Positions 20,631 through 30,988 are shown, numbered from the stretch's first letter. The stretch is 37,131 nt of DNA from Hymenopellis radicata (GCA_015501595.1 JADNRX010000511.1:1-37131), one strand, 5' to 3'. Numbers and translations are program-made. The notes: a model not told the origin generated them from the letters alone.

Positions 20631-20790
20631 GTCTTGGTCTTGCGGGGCTCGTCTTTCCGAGTCTTGGTCTTGCGGCACGAATCTTACCGGTCTTGCTCTT
20701 GCGGGCCGACATCTTATTAGTCTTTTTCTTGCCATCTTGCAGCTTGTCATTCAGTCTTTTTCTTGTCGACTCATTTTAGTCTTGTCAATG
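20631..20790. repeat. Degenerate tandem repeat, about 30-bp unit, six copies
   Basis: Units begin with GTCTTGGTCTTGCGG or a variant at about 20631, 20661, 20690, 20720, 20754 and 20779. The array lies just upstream of the F-box-family fragment and becomes more T-rich toward its right end. Confidence 0.6.
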
Positions 20791-21130
20791 GTTCACAAAT
20801 AGAAAAAAAAAACATAAGTTGTATTCAGTCACATAAGTTCCTACGTACTTGCATTTCCGGAAACTTTTCATGCCCGCCGACGACCCCCGAGCAATTGCGC
20901 GGGGGCACTCGACGTGCATGATGTGTTCCGTGAATGTGCAGTGCACACGCCCGTTAGTGCAAGATAACGAGGTGTGAAATCGCACAGACGCGAGGGGCTC
21001 CAGGAGAAGAGAGTCGATGAGACGGGTAAGAGTAATTGGGGTATGGCGGACTGGCAGAAGTAAGATTAGAATGATAATGTAAAGAATGAAAAATATACGC
21101 ACCGTTGGGGGCTGGATCCGTCTGCGACAT
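20785..21130 (-). CDS. Possible small hypothetical protein
   Basis: On the minus strand an ATG at 21130 opens MSQTDPAPN, followed by a possible intron of about 50 nt (GTGCGT to TGCCAG). A longer block follows (RHTPITLTRLIDSLLLEPLA, then HTSLSCTNGRVHCTFTEHIM) with evenly spaced cysteines. The end is unclear: a donor-like GTACGTAG follows KSFRKCK, otherwise the frame runs to 20785. No family is recognised and the call rests only on splice-like borders and residue composition. Confidence 0.2.
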
Positions 21131-22660
21131 CCTCCAGCCCGAATCCAACTCCTCACCGCGTTAATAGCGGAAATACGACGGCGTATCGAGACAATCCACC
21201 AAGACGACGCCTAGGAGGTCGTCGTCGTCGTCGTCGTTGCCGCTACTTGTCCTCGTCCTGGTCGACGTCGTCCATAGCGGTAAGCGCGCGCATTGTGCGG
21301 CGCTCTTGATGCGCACATCTCGGAAGCCGTATGCGCGACCACAAGGCACGGCTGACATGCAAGTAGGTGCGAAGGCTGGCCGTGTCGTTGTCGTCGGTGA
21401 CGTCGTCAATATTGGTGTCCATTAGTTCCTGGGCAGCTGGTTTGTTATGATGGTGGTGCTGGAAAAAGGTAAATCAAACAACGTACCTGTTACACTGCCC
21501 GCCCGCAAACGGCACAGCATCAAATCCTCCGCCTCATGAAGCGCGCTCGGCAAAGCAGGTACCCCACTCCAAGTCGCCTCCATCGACGACCGCACTCATA
21601 TTGCGATGGTGCTGCCACAGTCCTCGTGGGCTTACGTGTCGCCCGTGAGCGCGTGAGCCGTCGCGCGATCCGTAACAGACAAATGCGAAATCAGAAAAAA
21701 AACAAAGCCAGTCGCGAGCCGGTCGTGGTGAGATGGACTTGGGAAAAGAAATGGACCCCGATCATGTGGTCCGTGCGCAAGCACCCAATTGGACCACGTG
21801 CATGTTCAGTTTCCTTTTTCGATGGCCGCCAGTTCTTGCTTGCTCCCTCCCTCCAACACCTCCGGCCTGCGCCCACACTCCCAAGGCTACTCTCTCCAAC
21901 GCCGATGCTACCAGTAAAGCGCCCGCCTACGCCCACATGCGCTACACGACGCAGATTCGAACTAGGAAACAAGTAATCGGACACGGACCTTGACGAGGGA
22001 ACGAGCAATCGCCGCCGGCCGATGCGGACACCAACGCTGAACAAGCGGTGGCGGCTATGATGCTGATAGGGATACATATGGGCTACTGTCCTGGTGTGTG
22101 TCCATTTCGTTTCTTTCTGGCATGGTGTATTCACTTGCTATCATGTAGTCCTATCCCCTGGGGACATCGTTTAACAAGATGTGCGTGTTACTAGTTTTAT
22201 GCTTTTATTAATCTGACTCCCTTTGCAGTTTTTCGCGCTTTGGGAATCCAAGCAGTGACTCTGGTTTGTTCTGCACCCGTACGTCGTCTTCCATTATTGA
22301 CATATTCAGACTTTCTGATTCCATGGTTGCAGTTCCGGACACGAGCGCCCAACGATGGCAGCGACCGTGAGAGGTGGTGATCAATGACGCCCAGCCAGCA
22401 GATGAAGCGGTTCATGGATGCGGGAGTGGCGAGGAAAGGTATTCGAACGTAGTGGTGCGCCCACGGTGCGTTCCTTCGAGTATGTATAAGTAGTACGTCG
22501 TATGTTATTAGTCTATGTATCTATGCAATGCATATCGCTTTCATATAATCTATTGTGTAAGAATTGCTCCGCGATAAGCCATCGCGAGGAACGAGGGAGA
22601 GAGCTTATCTTAGGATAAGATAGTGACAGCCATCTAAGGCCATCGTCGTCGTATCGATAC
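21131..22660. other. Gene-poor region
   Basis: Only short overlapping reading frames are present. A run of TCG triplets occurs at about 21219-21237. A minus-strand frame of 147 codons (21691-22134) is basic and unlike any family I know. Nothing else is supported. Confidence 0.4.
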
Positions 22661-22692
22661 ATGTACATACAGCACGACTGCAATCCAATACC

Positions 22693-23241
22693 TTGGGTAT
22701 TGCCAGTCGCGCGTCCACCATCGTGGAATTCTCCGTCGTTCATTCCTCGTCCCGATTTCTTTTCTGTGTTCTTCTTCATCGCGGTTACGTTCACCGCTCC
22801 TCACTCTCTCGGCTCGATTTCTTTTCTTTCGCTCTTCGTCTTCGGAATACTGTTTTTTTTTTCTGCAAGACAGTCAGGATCAGGTCAGGATCTCGTCGTT
22901 CTCCTGGACGCGCTCGGTTCGGAAAATCCGCCTATGCCACCAGTTCGAATCGGGGCATACCTTGGAGGAGTTGTCGAGCCACTATGCGAAGGAGGCCGTA
23001 CAAGGAGGACGCGAGAGCGGCGACGGCGGCGGCGAACGTGTTCTGTATGGACGCGTCGCAGGAGTCCATGGGACGACAACACGACTCTACCACCATCAAA
23101 GCCATCCCAACACCGAACTCTTCCACTCGCTGTCACATCCTTGACGCCGACCAGCTTGTTAAGCGGTCTGCGGGGACGTTCGACCGTCCTATGGCGGAGG
23201 TTCTGAAGGCGCCCGTAGCCACCTCAGACCTTGTCATATGA
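22693..23241 (+). CDS. Doubtful hypothetical protein
   Basis: An open frame of 182 codons. Its second half, from about 22880, has natural-looking composition (KEDARAATAAANVFCMDAS, ILDADQLVKRSAGTFDRPM, AEVLKAPVATSDLVI). It follows a pyrimidine tract ending TTTTCTGCAAG that looks like a 3' splice site, so the real protein may start in an earlier exon. Overlapping frames are also open, weakening the case. No family is recognised. Confidence 0.2.
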   Translation: MGIASRASTIVEFSVVHSSSRFLFCVLLHRGYVHRSSLSRLDFFSFALRLRNTVFFFCKTVRIRSGSRRSPGRARFGKSAYATSSNRGIPWRSCRATMRRRPYKEDARAATAAANVFCMDASQESMGRQHDSTTIKAIPTPNSSTRCHILDADQLVKRSAGTFDRPMAEVLKAPVATSDLVI

Positions 23242-23589
23242 GGGATGTAGCTGGCATGAAGAGCCCATACGCCATCCGCTGGCCCGTTCTACCGTGAAGG
23301 TACACAAATGCGAACTGGACGTTCTGGTACTCGCTCGTGTTCGGATGTGGAGCGGATCCCGCGCGGTCCCTGCCCTTTATCGTCGTGATGCGAATTTTTC
23401 TTGTGAGCCGCGCTCTCACCGTGACTTGTCGTCAAGCTGTCTTGTCATTTCGGCATGACTCTCCCATTGGATAAACTGCGACTCTGTGAGTAATCTCTTT
23501 TGTGTTTAAGGATATACAGACTTGTCTTCTTTTCTCTGTCTCTCTCTTGGTTCGGGGGATGTTTCTGTGTAGTCGCTTTTGTTTTTTCC

Positions 23590-24870
23590 ATCTTCGTCAG
23601 GCGTTCTCGCGTGAGACGTCTTGTGGCTCCCCCGTGTGGGATGCGTCGTATGGAGCACTCATGCGAGGCGTCTCCCGAGCACTCCGTAGTGGGTGTCTCG
23701 TCGTCAGGCGTTCTCGCGTGAGACGTCTTGTGGCTCCCCCGTGTGGGATGCCGTCGTATGGAGCACTCCCGTGTGAGGCGTCTCCCAGGCACACCGATGT
23801 GTCTCGTCATCTGGAGCACTCCCGTGTGAGGCGTCTCCCAGGCACTTCGATGTGTCTCGTCATCTGGAGCGCTCCCGTGTGAGGCGTCTCCCGCGCACCC
23901 GTAGTGGGTATCTCGTCGTCCGGAGCACGCTTCCGTGAGGCGTCTCCTGCGCACCCCGTAGTGGGTATCTCGTCCAGAGCACTCCCGTGCGAGGCGTCTC
24001 CCAGGCATTTCGATGTGTCTCGTCGTCTGGAGCACTCCCGTCTCCCGTGCGAGGGTCTCCCGAGCGCTCGTTCGATGTTCTCGTCGAGCACTCCTGCGAG
24101 TGTCTCGTCGCAGTGTGAGGTGTCTCCCGAGCCCTCCTGCGTGAGGTGTATCATCGTCTGGAGCACTCCTGCGGGAGGCGTCTCCCGAGTTTCCGGTGGG
24201 AGCGTCTCGTCCAGAGCACTCCCGTATGAGGCGTCCCCCGAGCTCTCTTGCGTGAGGTGTCTTGTCGTCCGGAGCACTCCGTTGTGGGTGTATCGTTGTG
24301 CGGAGCACTCTCGTGTGAGGCGTCTCCCGAACCCTCCTGTGTTAGGCGTCTCGTTATCTGAAGCTCTCCTGTAAAGCCGTCTCGTACCGTCTCGTACTCT
24401 TGTCCTTCCCGAGCACTCCTGTGCAAGGCGTCTCGTATCTTCGTTTGTGAGCCATGTGGCTGACGTTGTCTTCAGATGCAGAAAGCACCCCATGTTAACT
24501 CCTTCGTGGGAGATAGCTGTCCCGACCACCTCTGTGTGAGGCGTCTTCTGAGCACTCCCGTGTGAGGCGTATCGTATTCTCGCTCTTCGAGCCGTGTGGC
24601 TGATGTCATCTTCAGGTGTTGAATACACCCTCGACGTTAACCCCAGCGTGGGTGGTAGCTGTCCCGACCACTTCTGCATGAGGTGTCTCCCGAGCACTCC
24701 TGTGTGAGGCGTCTCATATTCTTGCCCTTCGAGCCGCGTGGCTGATGGTATTTGTAGGTGGCAACACCTAGCCGCACTTCTCTGTGTGGGAGGCATGCTG
24801 TTGGCCCCCCTACGCGGAACGTCGTCGTTCAGAGCACTCCCGTGCGAGGTTCCTACATAGTATGAAATGG
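23590..24870. repeat. GC-rich minisatellite array, about 53-bp unit with longer-period section
   Basis: A core GAGCACTCCCGTGTGAGGCG followed by TCTCCC recurs more than twelve times. Between about 23760 and 24040 the unit is close to 53 bp, with a variable right half (CGATGTGTCTCGTCATCT or GTAGTGGGTATCTCGTCGTC). From about 24410 to 24760 the core appears every 138-143 bp with a distinct spacer containing GCCGTGTGGCTGATG and GTAGCTGTCCCGACCAC. The unit lacks stop codons on the minus strand, so two long minus-strand frames (287 and 366 codons) run through it; I regard them as artefacts of the repeat. Confidence 0.8.
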
Positions 24871-25159
24871 GACATGCCGTCGTTCTGATCTCTTCCGCGT
24901 GAAGCATCTCTTGAGCATTAATGTTTGGCTTTCGTGAATCTGTCTCGTCTGTCTAGATCACAGACTGTTGTCAGTCGTCGCCGTTGTTCACTTCCTCGAC
25001 GACTCGTCTCGAAGCCGCCTGATGAGGCGCACCGTTATTCGTATAAGCCGCTGATTGAGCGCATCATTTGTCGAAGCCCTCTGCATTTGTTGAACCTGCA
25101 TCGAGGCACTGTTACAACCGTGTAAACCGCCACCTGACGGGGCTCTCACAGTTTTTCTG

Positions 25160-25560
25160 CTGTGTGTCGTTGCGCATTGTTCTCTTTCGACGCTCTTGTG
25201 TTCAAGGCACCGTTTAAAATTGAACACATTTGTCCGTTTGGCGCCGTGGCTGCCAGTCGTAACACAAGTATGATTGCAAGTGTGATCATGGTTTGGGAAC
25301 CCGAAGGTAGCGATGTGGGTCTGAAGTATGAAGACCATCGAGAACATTCGTTTCACTTCCCGCTCTGGTCGGGCTCTGATTGGTGACTCGTGCTATAATT
25401 TCGGCCACGATGAATTGAGGGCGATGGCTGCGCCTTTTCACGCACACGATGACGACAACACGAAGATGTCCCGACTCCCGACGCACGACGACCATCGTCC
25501 GCATGATCACGACCCGGCGCATAACGACAACTACCCGCAGAATCCTCGTTAGGCCCTGCT
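25160..25560 (+). pseudogene. Reverse transcriptase remnant, DIRS-like
   Basis: The frame reading FKIEHICPFGAVAASRN, then MIASVIMVWEPEG and DVGLKYEDH, resembles the palm of DIRS-type reverse transcriptases. Those have a CPFG-type segment followed some 30 residues later by a K-[YW]-x-D-D catalytic motif. Here the second Asp reads as His in this frame, and the sequence shifts frame directly afterwards (ENIRFTSRSGRALIGD continues in another frame). Identification is by motif order and is moderate only. Confidence 0.4.
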
Positions 25561-26479
25561 AGCCTTCGCATTGTTAGCAAATTTCATTATGACTACGATT
25601 CGATTGTTATGGCCACACTTCGTTGATGCCTCGGTTCGACAAGAGGCATATAATTTTGTTTATCACGGCCTCATTGGTTACCTCCGGAATTTCGTGCTCT
25701 AATTTTGCCCATTTTCGAAGGCAACGAGTCTGCACCCGCGGCCCGCGGTCATTTCGGATATTGAGTGGTGGCGCGAAAGCTAGCCACCCCGTACTCGCAA
25801 AGTCCTCAGCCATTTCATCGATACGCGTCTGCACGTTGATGCCTTGATGCTCCGAGCCATTTGAGTCGGCATGTTTATTAATTGAAGATGATGCGGGGTT
25901 TCGGATTCGTACAAAGTATCGTTCGTTATTCGTGGGAGCTGGGCGGTGTTCTGCCTAGCTGATTAGAAGTGTTCGGCACTCGGTTGTGATATCGGCACCA
26001 GTCTCGTTGTTATCAGTCCTGTTCGTATTGCGCCTGCCTTGTATAGAGAGGGCAGGTGTTCGACGTTCAATGTGTTCGCCGGCCTATTATAGAACTGTTT
26101 CCCATCTGCGATCGCGGCAGTTTGCTTTCAACCACGTCGTCGTTTGCGCCTTCTGAGCCCATGCTCGTCAAATTCTACGCGTTTTTCGGTCTTACATCGC
26201 TCTTGATTATGTTTGGCGGCCCAACATGCAGGAAATGGACGACACCATCTCCTCCCACTCCGGGATTACGATCGGTTGCTGCCGATGCAGCCAATTACCG
26301 CATCTCGAATTATGTTCTATCAACTCGGACTGTCCTTGAGTTGCCTGTATTGCGCTCGAAGTTCGGAAACATGAGGAATTACTCTCTGAGCCCTCCAGTC
26401 GTCTCCAACCATCCTTGACAACCCCGAGCCGCCGTTCCAACATTTATCGTTATTCCCTGATGCTATTTCCGCTCGCCCT

Positions 26480-27523
26480 GTGGTCCTAGAACCACTCTGT
26501 TTTGGGACGTCTGAGTATGCAGTTGTCCACAAGAAACTGCTCGATGATGAACTTCCAGAGGATCTGGTTGAACTCGCTCTCCTCTTGTTACGAAACGCTT
26601 TCGCTCCGAACTTCACTAAGATTGCTGGTCTTATTCGTTTCATCAATTTTGCAGCCGCCACGATATATCTGAGCTGCAGTGCACGCCGGCATCGTACGCA
26701 CTGTTGTGCGCGTTCATCGCGAATATAAAGGTTCAGTCGGCTGTAATGCAGTCAAGCACTGGATGTCGGGCCTCAAAGCCTGGCACGACATCAACGACAC
26801 ACTCTGGTTCGGAGACCATCGTTGGGTATGGGCTGCATGTCCGCAGAGAAAGAAGATGCTCGCCACAAGCACCCACTTCGTTCTCCCATCTCCTTAGAGC
26901 ATCTCATTGCTCTTAGAAGAGATGTCGACTTGCCTCAAGACACGGCTGTCTGGGCGGCTGCATCTCGCGCGTTCTGGGATGCAGATGTCCTGGTGAAGTC
27001 GTTATTACCAAGGTTTTGGACTTCAACCCAGTGTATCACGTTATGCATGGCACCTCTGTTAAAATCCTGTCGCATCGCAGCGGCGCTCGGCCGAACAAAC
27101 TCTATCCATTCGCCGTGCTGTAGAGCCATCTTGCCGTCAACACTTCCGTTCATCTTGGATGACCCGGGTGCACCTCTCTTTGTGTATGCTGCCTCGTCGA
27201 CCAAGTGGTCCCACGTCTCGAAAGTTGCCTTCCTCTCGTTTGCCAGAAGTCATGGAAACAGAGAGGTCTCTACCTGTCCTGAGTCACCGTTTCGGATTGG
27301 TGGGGCGGTCGAGCTTCTGCTTGCTGGTGTTCCTCTGGAGACAGTTGCTGCCACGGGCGGCTGGACATCTCTCGCCGCTTTCCTATCGTATTGGTGTCGT
27401 ATGAAGGAGATTAGTCTCCTTTCCACCTTGAACGCTTATCGTTATGCTCAGCTAGTTTCTGGGTTCGAAAATTCCGGACCTCTAGTAAGATCCCTAATAC
27501 ACTCGTTGATCTGGATGATGTGA
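26480..27523 (+). pseudogene. Tyrosine recombinase (DNA breaking-rejoining enzyme), frame-shifted
   Basis: Blocks in three frames follow the fungal tyrosine-recombinase order. The SAM-like N-terminal domain is LLRNAFAPN, GLIRFINF, HDISELQCTPASYALLCAFI and WMSGLKAWHDINDTLWFGD. The core-domain start is HKHPLRSPISLEHLIALRR and VWAAASRAFWD. The C-terminal catalytic part is PFRIGGAVELLLAGVP, VAATGGWTS and FLSYWCRM. The catalytic Arg normally in a CRRLGEL-type motif is replaced (FWDADVLVKSL), and the His of the HxFR motif is absent (ESPFR); the Tyr candidate in SYW remains. At least two frame shifts lie between 26640 and 26850. It is inactive by sequence. Confidence 0.65.
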
Positions 27524-27540
27524 TCTGGATGATGTGATCG

Positions 27541-28130
27541 TTAAAACGTTAATGACTCGAGAGAGTCATCGTTCAATTGCTCATTATGCTTTTGAGTTGT
27601 TCGATGCCCTTGCTCAGCCTCTGGGTGGGTAAACTGGATCCGTTCCTCAGCCCGAATCAGTTGAGTGAGCCTTCGCTCGGGTTGGTATCTCCTGATTCGG
27701 TTCTCGTCTCGAATCCGGTTTCCCACACGCTCAAGACTGGTCCTTCTGCCCCGGGTCCCGTCGGTTTCAGCCAGGTTTCCCTCGGGACTCTCGTTCACCT
27801 CTTCACGGTCCCTTTCCCGTTCCCCACGTGACCGTGAACTGGGCAGGCCCAGTCTTCAACACAACACTCGGTATAGTTTATCTATACCAGTGCCTTCGAT
27901 CTCTTCCGGTTCGTCATCTCACGGACGCGTAGCGGACGTTTCGTATTATCACTGTGTTTAGTCCTACTACACAGTGATCCTTGTCCCTTTCCCGTTCTCG
28001 TCCTTCCTTACGGCCGGATAGTGGCCGAACGACTCTTATCAACGTTTTCCCTGCTTGTTCTGACTGACTCGACGGGTCTGCGTACTGTTTCCGACTGTCT
28101 TGCCAGCCAGTTAGGGGTAGAGTTCGCTTG
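27541..28130. other. Intergenic region with several hairpins
   Basis: No supported gene. Perfect inverted repeats include TTCACGGTC/GACCGTGAA (27802-27810 and 27830-27838), GGTATAG/CTATACC (27870-27876 and 27882-27888) and ATCACTGTGT/ACACAGTGAT (27948-27957 and 27969-27978). CCCTTTCCCGTTC occurs at both 27810 and 27985. It may contain the right end of the DIRS-like element. Confidence 0.4.
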
Positions 28131-28340
28131 ACATATACCCTCAGGATGCTGTTGCCGCAGTCAAAGCTGTACGAACTTTCAAGGAATCGCTGTCAGATGT
28201 GACATTTATTCATCACCCTCAATGTACACGTTGTCGGCCAAGATGGTGCGCGCTTCTGAACCCTAGCCGTGCGACTTGACGTTGGAGAGATGAGCAAAAT
28301 TCCGTCCCCGCACCGCCGTACGAAGTGAGCGCGAATGGGT
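28131..28340 (+). pseudogene. Internally deleted copy of the small gene at 30600-30988
   Basis: From GCTTGACATATACCCTCAG at 28131 the sequence follows 30732-31045 almost base for base, covering the intron end, exon 2 and 3' flank of the small gene. It lacks about 70 bp corresponding to 30829-30897. Exon 1 and the promoter are absent. The match ends near CGTACGAAGTGAGC in both copies. It is a truncated duplicate and not expected to be functional. Confidence 0.75.
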
Positions 28341-28571
28341 ACTTATCAGAGAATTCAATGACAATTGTACAGGTAGCGCAGAGAAAGCGCATCGGTAGCC
28401 CTATGAATCATGCTCGACAGCATGTAATAGTTGTATATGTGGCGTCGTCTCCGTTCGTTGATCGAGCTCTCGTGAACCGCAGTCTGTTCTTCTCCCGACT
28501 TCAACGTATGCCCAGAAAGTGTTTTCTCATCGACGTTGAATCCCAAAATGATCACATTTTAATTACAAACA

Positions 28572-30052
28572 CTACATTTTCATATCACTGAACCAGGCCA
28601 TGTCTAGCAGCTGTGAGCTATATGGTCTATCTCCTTCGCACTTGAATATATCCCGGAGAACAGTGTGACACTCCGGGGCTGCCCCTGCCAATAACTCATC
28701 TGTATACTGTATGTAGAGAGGAGCATCATACGTCCAGTTGGACAACTCCTCCAGAGTCAATGTTATGATCCTCAAAAGTTGGTAGATAACTCACGCGAAA
28801 AAGCATTTGAAATCTTTGCAGATGACGCCAGGGATGTTCCTGCGATTTCATCTCAACGATGACCATTCCGAAACTCCAGACATCAATTCTCGAGTCGTGA
28901 GAGCGAGACTGCACAACTTCAGGCGACATCCACTGTGGTGTACCACCAAACGAATCCGAAGTACCTAAGAAGACTGAATAACCAATTAATTCCAAGTTTT
29001 ATGCTGCTTACTGTCAACTTCCGCAGTGCCAAGATCCCCTATCTTGACGCACCCTTCCAGCGTGAGGAATATATTCATGCCTTTGATATCACGGTGTACG
29101 ATCTGTCGACTGTGCAGAAACACCATGCCATTGAGGACTTGACGCGAAAGGATCCGAACATCCCGATCGTCAAGGTTGATTAACTTGGCAAGGCCCGCAA
29201 GAGTTCCACCAGGAACATACTCCATGTAAATAGCGAACAGAGACTGTCTTTCGTTATAAAACTCCCTATGCAAAAGAAAGTCAGAAGCAGATTTTCCGGT
29301 GTTTGATGAGGGATACCCTAAATATTTCACGATGTGGACGTTGTTCAGGCTCTGCATGACTCTGGTCTCTTTGCGGTAGTCACTCCACTGAGGCGGAAGA
29401 AACATCCTTTTTTCAGCAATGTACTGCCCGGTAACTGTGTTGCGTAAAGCGCGGACCATGCCAAAACCACCTGATCCTAGGGTATGCAGTACAGTCCACT
29501 GGGCACTGTCTGACAGGTCCTCAGCGAAAGCGGGAGCAGTGTCGTTGTCATCATGAGATGGGCTCATCCAGTACCCACGACGGCACGCAATGAGGGCCAG
29601 TCGATACAGACCTTTGCGAAGGACGGTCGACGACTCAGTCTCTAAAGGTATATCCTTTCCTAGACCGAGCCCTCCAACCCACCGGCGATCAACATGGAGA
29701 GACGAATCGATCACGCTTGGAGGGGGACGAAAACTGCATAGATATTAGTGAGTGAAACAGAGAACAGTTTGAGCCTACTGACGGGTGGTTGCCACCCAGC
29801 AGCAACACAGGCCTAGAGTTTGATGAGGGTAAAGATCGAAAGAAAAGCTGGTTTGCACGTATAAGACAGAAGGCGTGCTACAACATCGTTAGGATCCCGT
29901 TAGAGTTGTCCGTTGGTACAGTACTAAACTCACATATTGAACACTTCAGTAATAGCAGCTTCGGCACTGGCAATGCCATCATGTATTGAAAGTTCAGTAT
30001 TCAAGTCAAGCCCATCGGCGAAAGCAAGCCATTCGGAGAATTGAGTCGACAT
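28572..30052 (-). CDS. Serine/threonine protein kinase
   Basis: Five exons (29934-30052, 29779-29877, 29012-29733, 28795-28964, 28572-28748) splice in phase to 428 aa. Residues 1 to about 150 form a non-kinase N-terminus (M-STQFSEWLAFADGLDLN, then SEAAITEV-like helical sequence) of unknown role. The kinase domain has the glycine loop LGSGGFGMV (about 159-167), an AEKRM lysine, a glutamate in YRKETRVM, the hinge IYMEYVPGG, and the catalytic loop HRDIKGMNIF. The Mg site is GDLG (a DLG variant of DFG), the activation segment end GTPQWMSPEVV, and DVWSFGMVIVEM follows. All residues needed for phosphotransfer are present. The GTPQWMSPE segment recalls STE11/MEKK-type kinases, but the substrate is unknown. 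It is divergent with the small gene at 30600. Confidence 0.8.
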
Positions 30053-30541
30053 TTGGGGTGGAGATTCGAGAAAGGAACGTCACCTTACACGTGATCGTTA
30101 GAGTATGTAAGGAATCCCACGCATCCAGTGAATGATTTTGGGCCGACTAGCGGCGTGTCACAAACCGTTTTGGACGTTGATAGCAGCCTTCAATCTTTGT
30201 CGAGTACGACTTACCGGGCGAAGGGTATGTTGGACCTGCAAGCGGGTGCAATCAATCGCTTTTCTTGGATAAGTACTCAGTGGTAATTTGGGCATCTAGT
30301 ACTAGTACTAAGTATACCTTGATCCGTGGTCGCCGTATCTTCAAGTTCGCGGTGTGTGAAAGTCAGCTATGTTCTGGTGCTAACTGTATATCCATCGGGA
30401 GAGCACTGAGTTATGCCACAACTACTGGCGGCGTCCATGAATCCATGGCGTTTCACAAGCTCTTTATGGCATTGGGTATCGATCTCGACAACTGCACGGA
30501 GTCTTAATCTAGACGCTGGACGTCTTCTTTTACGGAATCCA
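30053..30541. promoter_or_regulatory. Shared intergenic region of two divergent genes
   Basis: About 550 bp separate the kinase start (minus, 30052) from the small gene start (plus, 30600). No gene is supported inside, so both promoters must lie here. Confidence 0.4.
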
Positions 30542-30549
30542 TATATAAG
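30542..30549 (+). promoter_or_regulatory. TATA box of the small gene
   Basis: TATATAAG lies 51-58 bp upstream of the ATG at 30600, a strong TATA match for a fungal core promoter. Confidence 0.6.
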
Positions 30550-30599
30550 ACGGACCACTTTATCAGCTCTGTTAAGCGCTGCCTTCTTACTCGTCGACA

Positions 30600-30988
30600 A
30601 TGGGCAATGAGAACTCTACCCTTCATAACAGCTCGCCGCTCGTTGTCAACTTGGACGGCAAGTCCGCAATCATCTCCCGCCACACACAGTACGAGGTAGC
30701 AGCCATAAAGACGTGTCCGATTTGTTGCCTTAGCTTGACATACACCCTCAGGATGCTGTCGCCGCAGTCAAAGCTATACGAACTTTCAAGGAATCACTGT
30801 CAGATCGCGACATTTATTTCACCGCCTATCTGCCCAACATCGGAGAGGAGGAGTTCGAGTTGAGCGAGGATGCATGGCGCAAGGTGCTTGATTCTATCAT
30901 CACCCTCAATGTACACGTTGTTGGTCAAGATGGTGCGCCGCTTCTTCAAACTCTAGCCGTTGGTGGCGACTTGACGCTGGATAGATAG
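30600..30988 (+). CDS. Small hypothetical protein, possible beta-grasp (ubiquitin-/PB1-like) fold
   Basis: Two exons (30600-30695 and 30752-30988) around a 56-nt intron ending ACCCTCAG give 110 aa. The order of secondary-structure-like segments is a strand pair (SPLVVNLDGKSAIISRH), an amphipathic helix (EDAVAAVKAIRTFKESL), a strand (DIYFTAYLP), an acidic loop (EEEFELSEDAW) and a last helix-strand (RKVLDSIITLNVHVV). This order is compatible with a small beta-grasp domain such as PB1 or ubiquitin-like. That is inference from pattern only; I do not recognise a named family. A TATA box and clean splice sites argue that it is a real gene. A deleted copy lies at 28131-28340 on the other side of the kinase gene. 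Confidence 0.6.

Larger units (their letters stand above)
24925..27523 (+). mobile_element. Degenerate DIRS-like retroelement (RT remnants plus tyrosine recombinase)
   Basis: Coding debris in several plus-strand frames follows the order expected of DIRS-type retrotransposons: a reverse-transcriptase palm remnant near 25200-25360, an RT/RNase-H connection-like stretch at about 25740-25790 (VISDIEWWRES), then a tyrosine-recombinase domain at about 26480-27480. Frame breaks are frequent throughout, so the copy is dead. Element ends could not be defined. Neither split direct repeats nor inverted termini were recognised. The adjoining minisatellite may or may not belong to it. Confidence 0.5.

Noticed and set aside
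21940..21980. GATTCGAAC-like T-loop sequence suggesting a tRNA
   Set aside because: The flanking bases cannot form a T stem on either strand and no A box, anticodon arm or acceptor pairing was found.
22925..22960. GTTCGAATCGGGG resembling a tRNA B box
   Set aside because: No A box or cloverleaf at suitable distance; the stretch lies in a possible coding frame.
23590..24870. CRISPR-like array of regularly spaced repeats
   Set aside because: The spacing segments are themselves repeated variants, the units are degenerate and the genome is eukaryotic, so this is a minisatellite.
23445..24907. Two long minus-strand open frames (287 and 366 codons) rich in SGDASHGS- and RECSGR-like repeats
   Set aside because: They are produced by the minisatellite unit, which lacks stops on that strand; neighbouring frames are also open and no domain or splice context exists.
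26056..26418. 120-codon plus-strand open frame just before the recombinase remnant
   Set aside because: It probably contains decayed element sequence, but no motif could be identified, so it is not listed as a gene.
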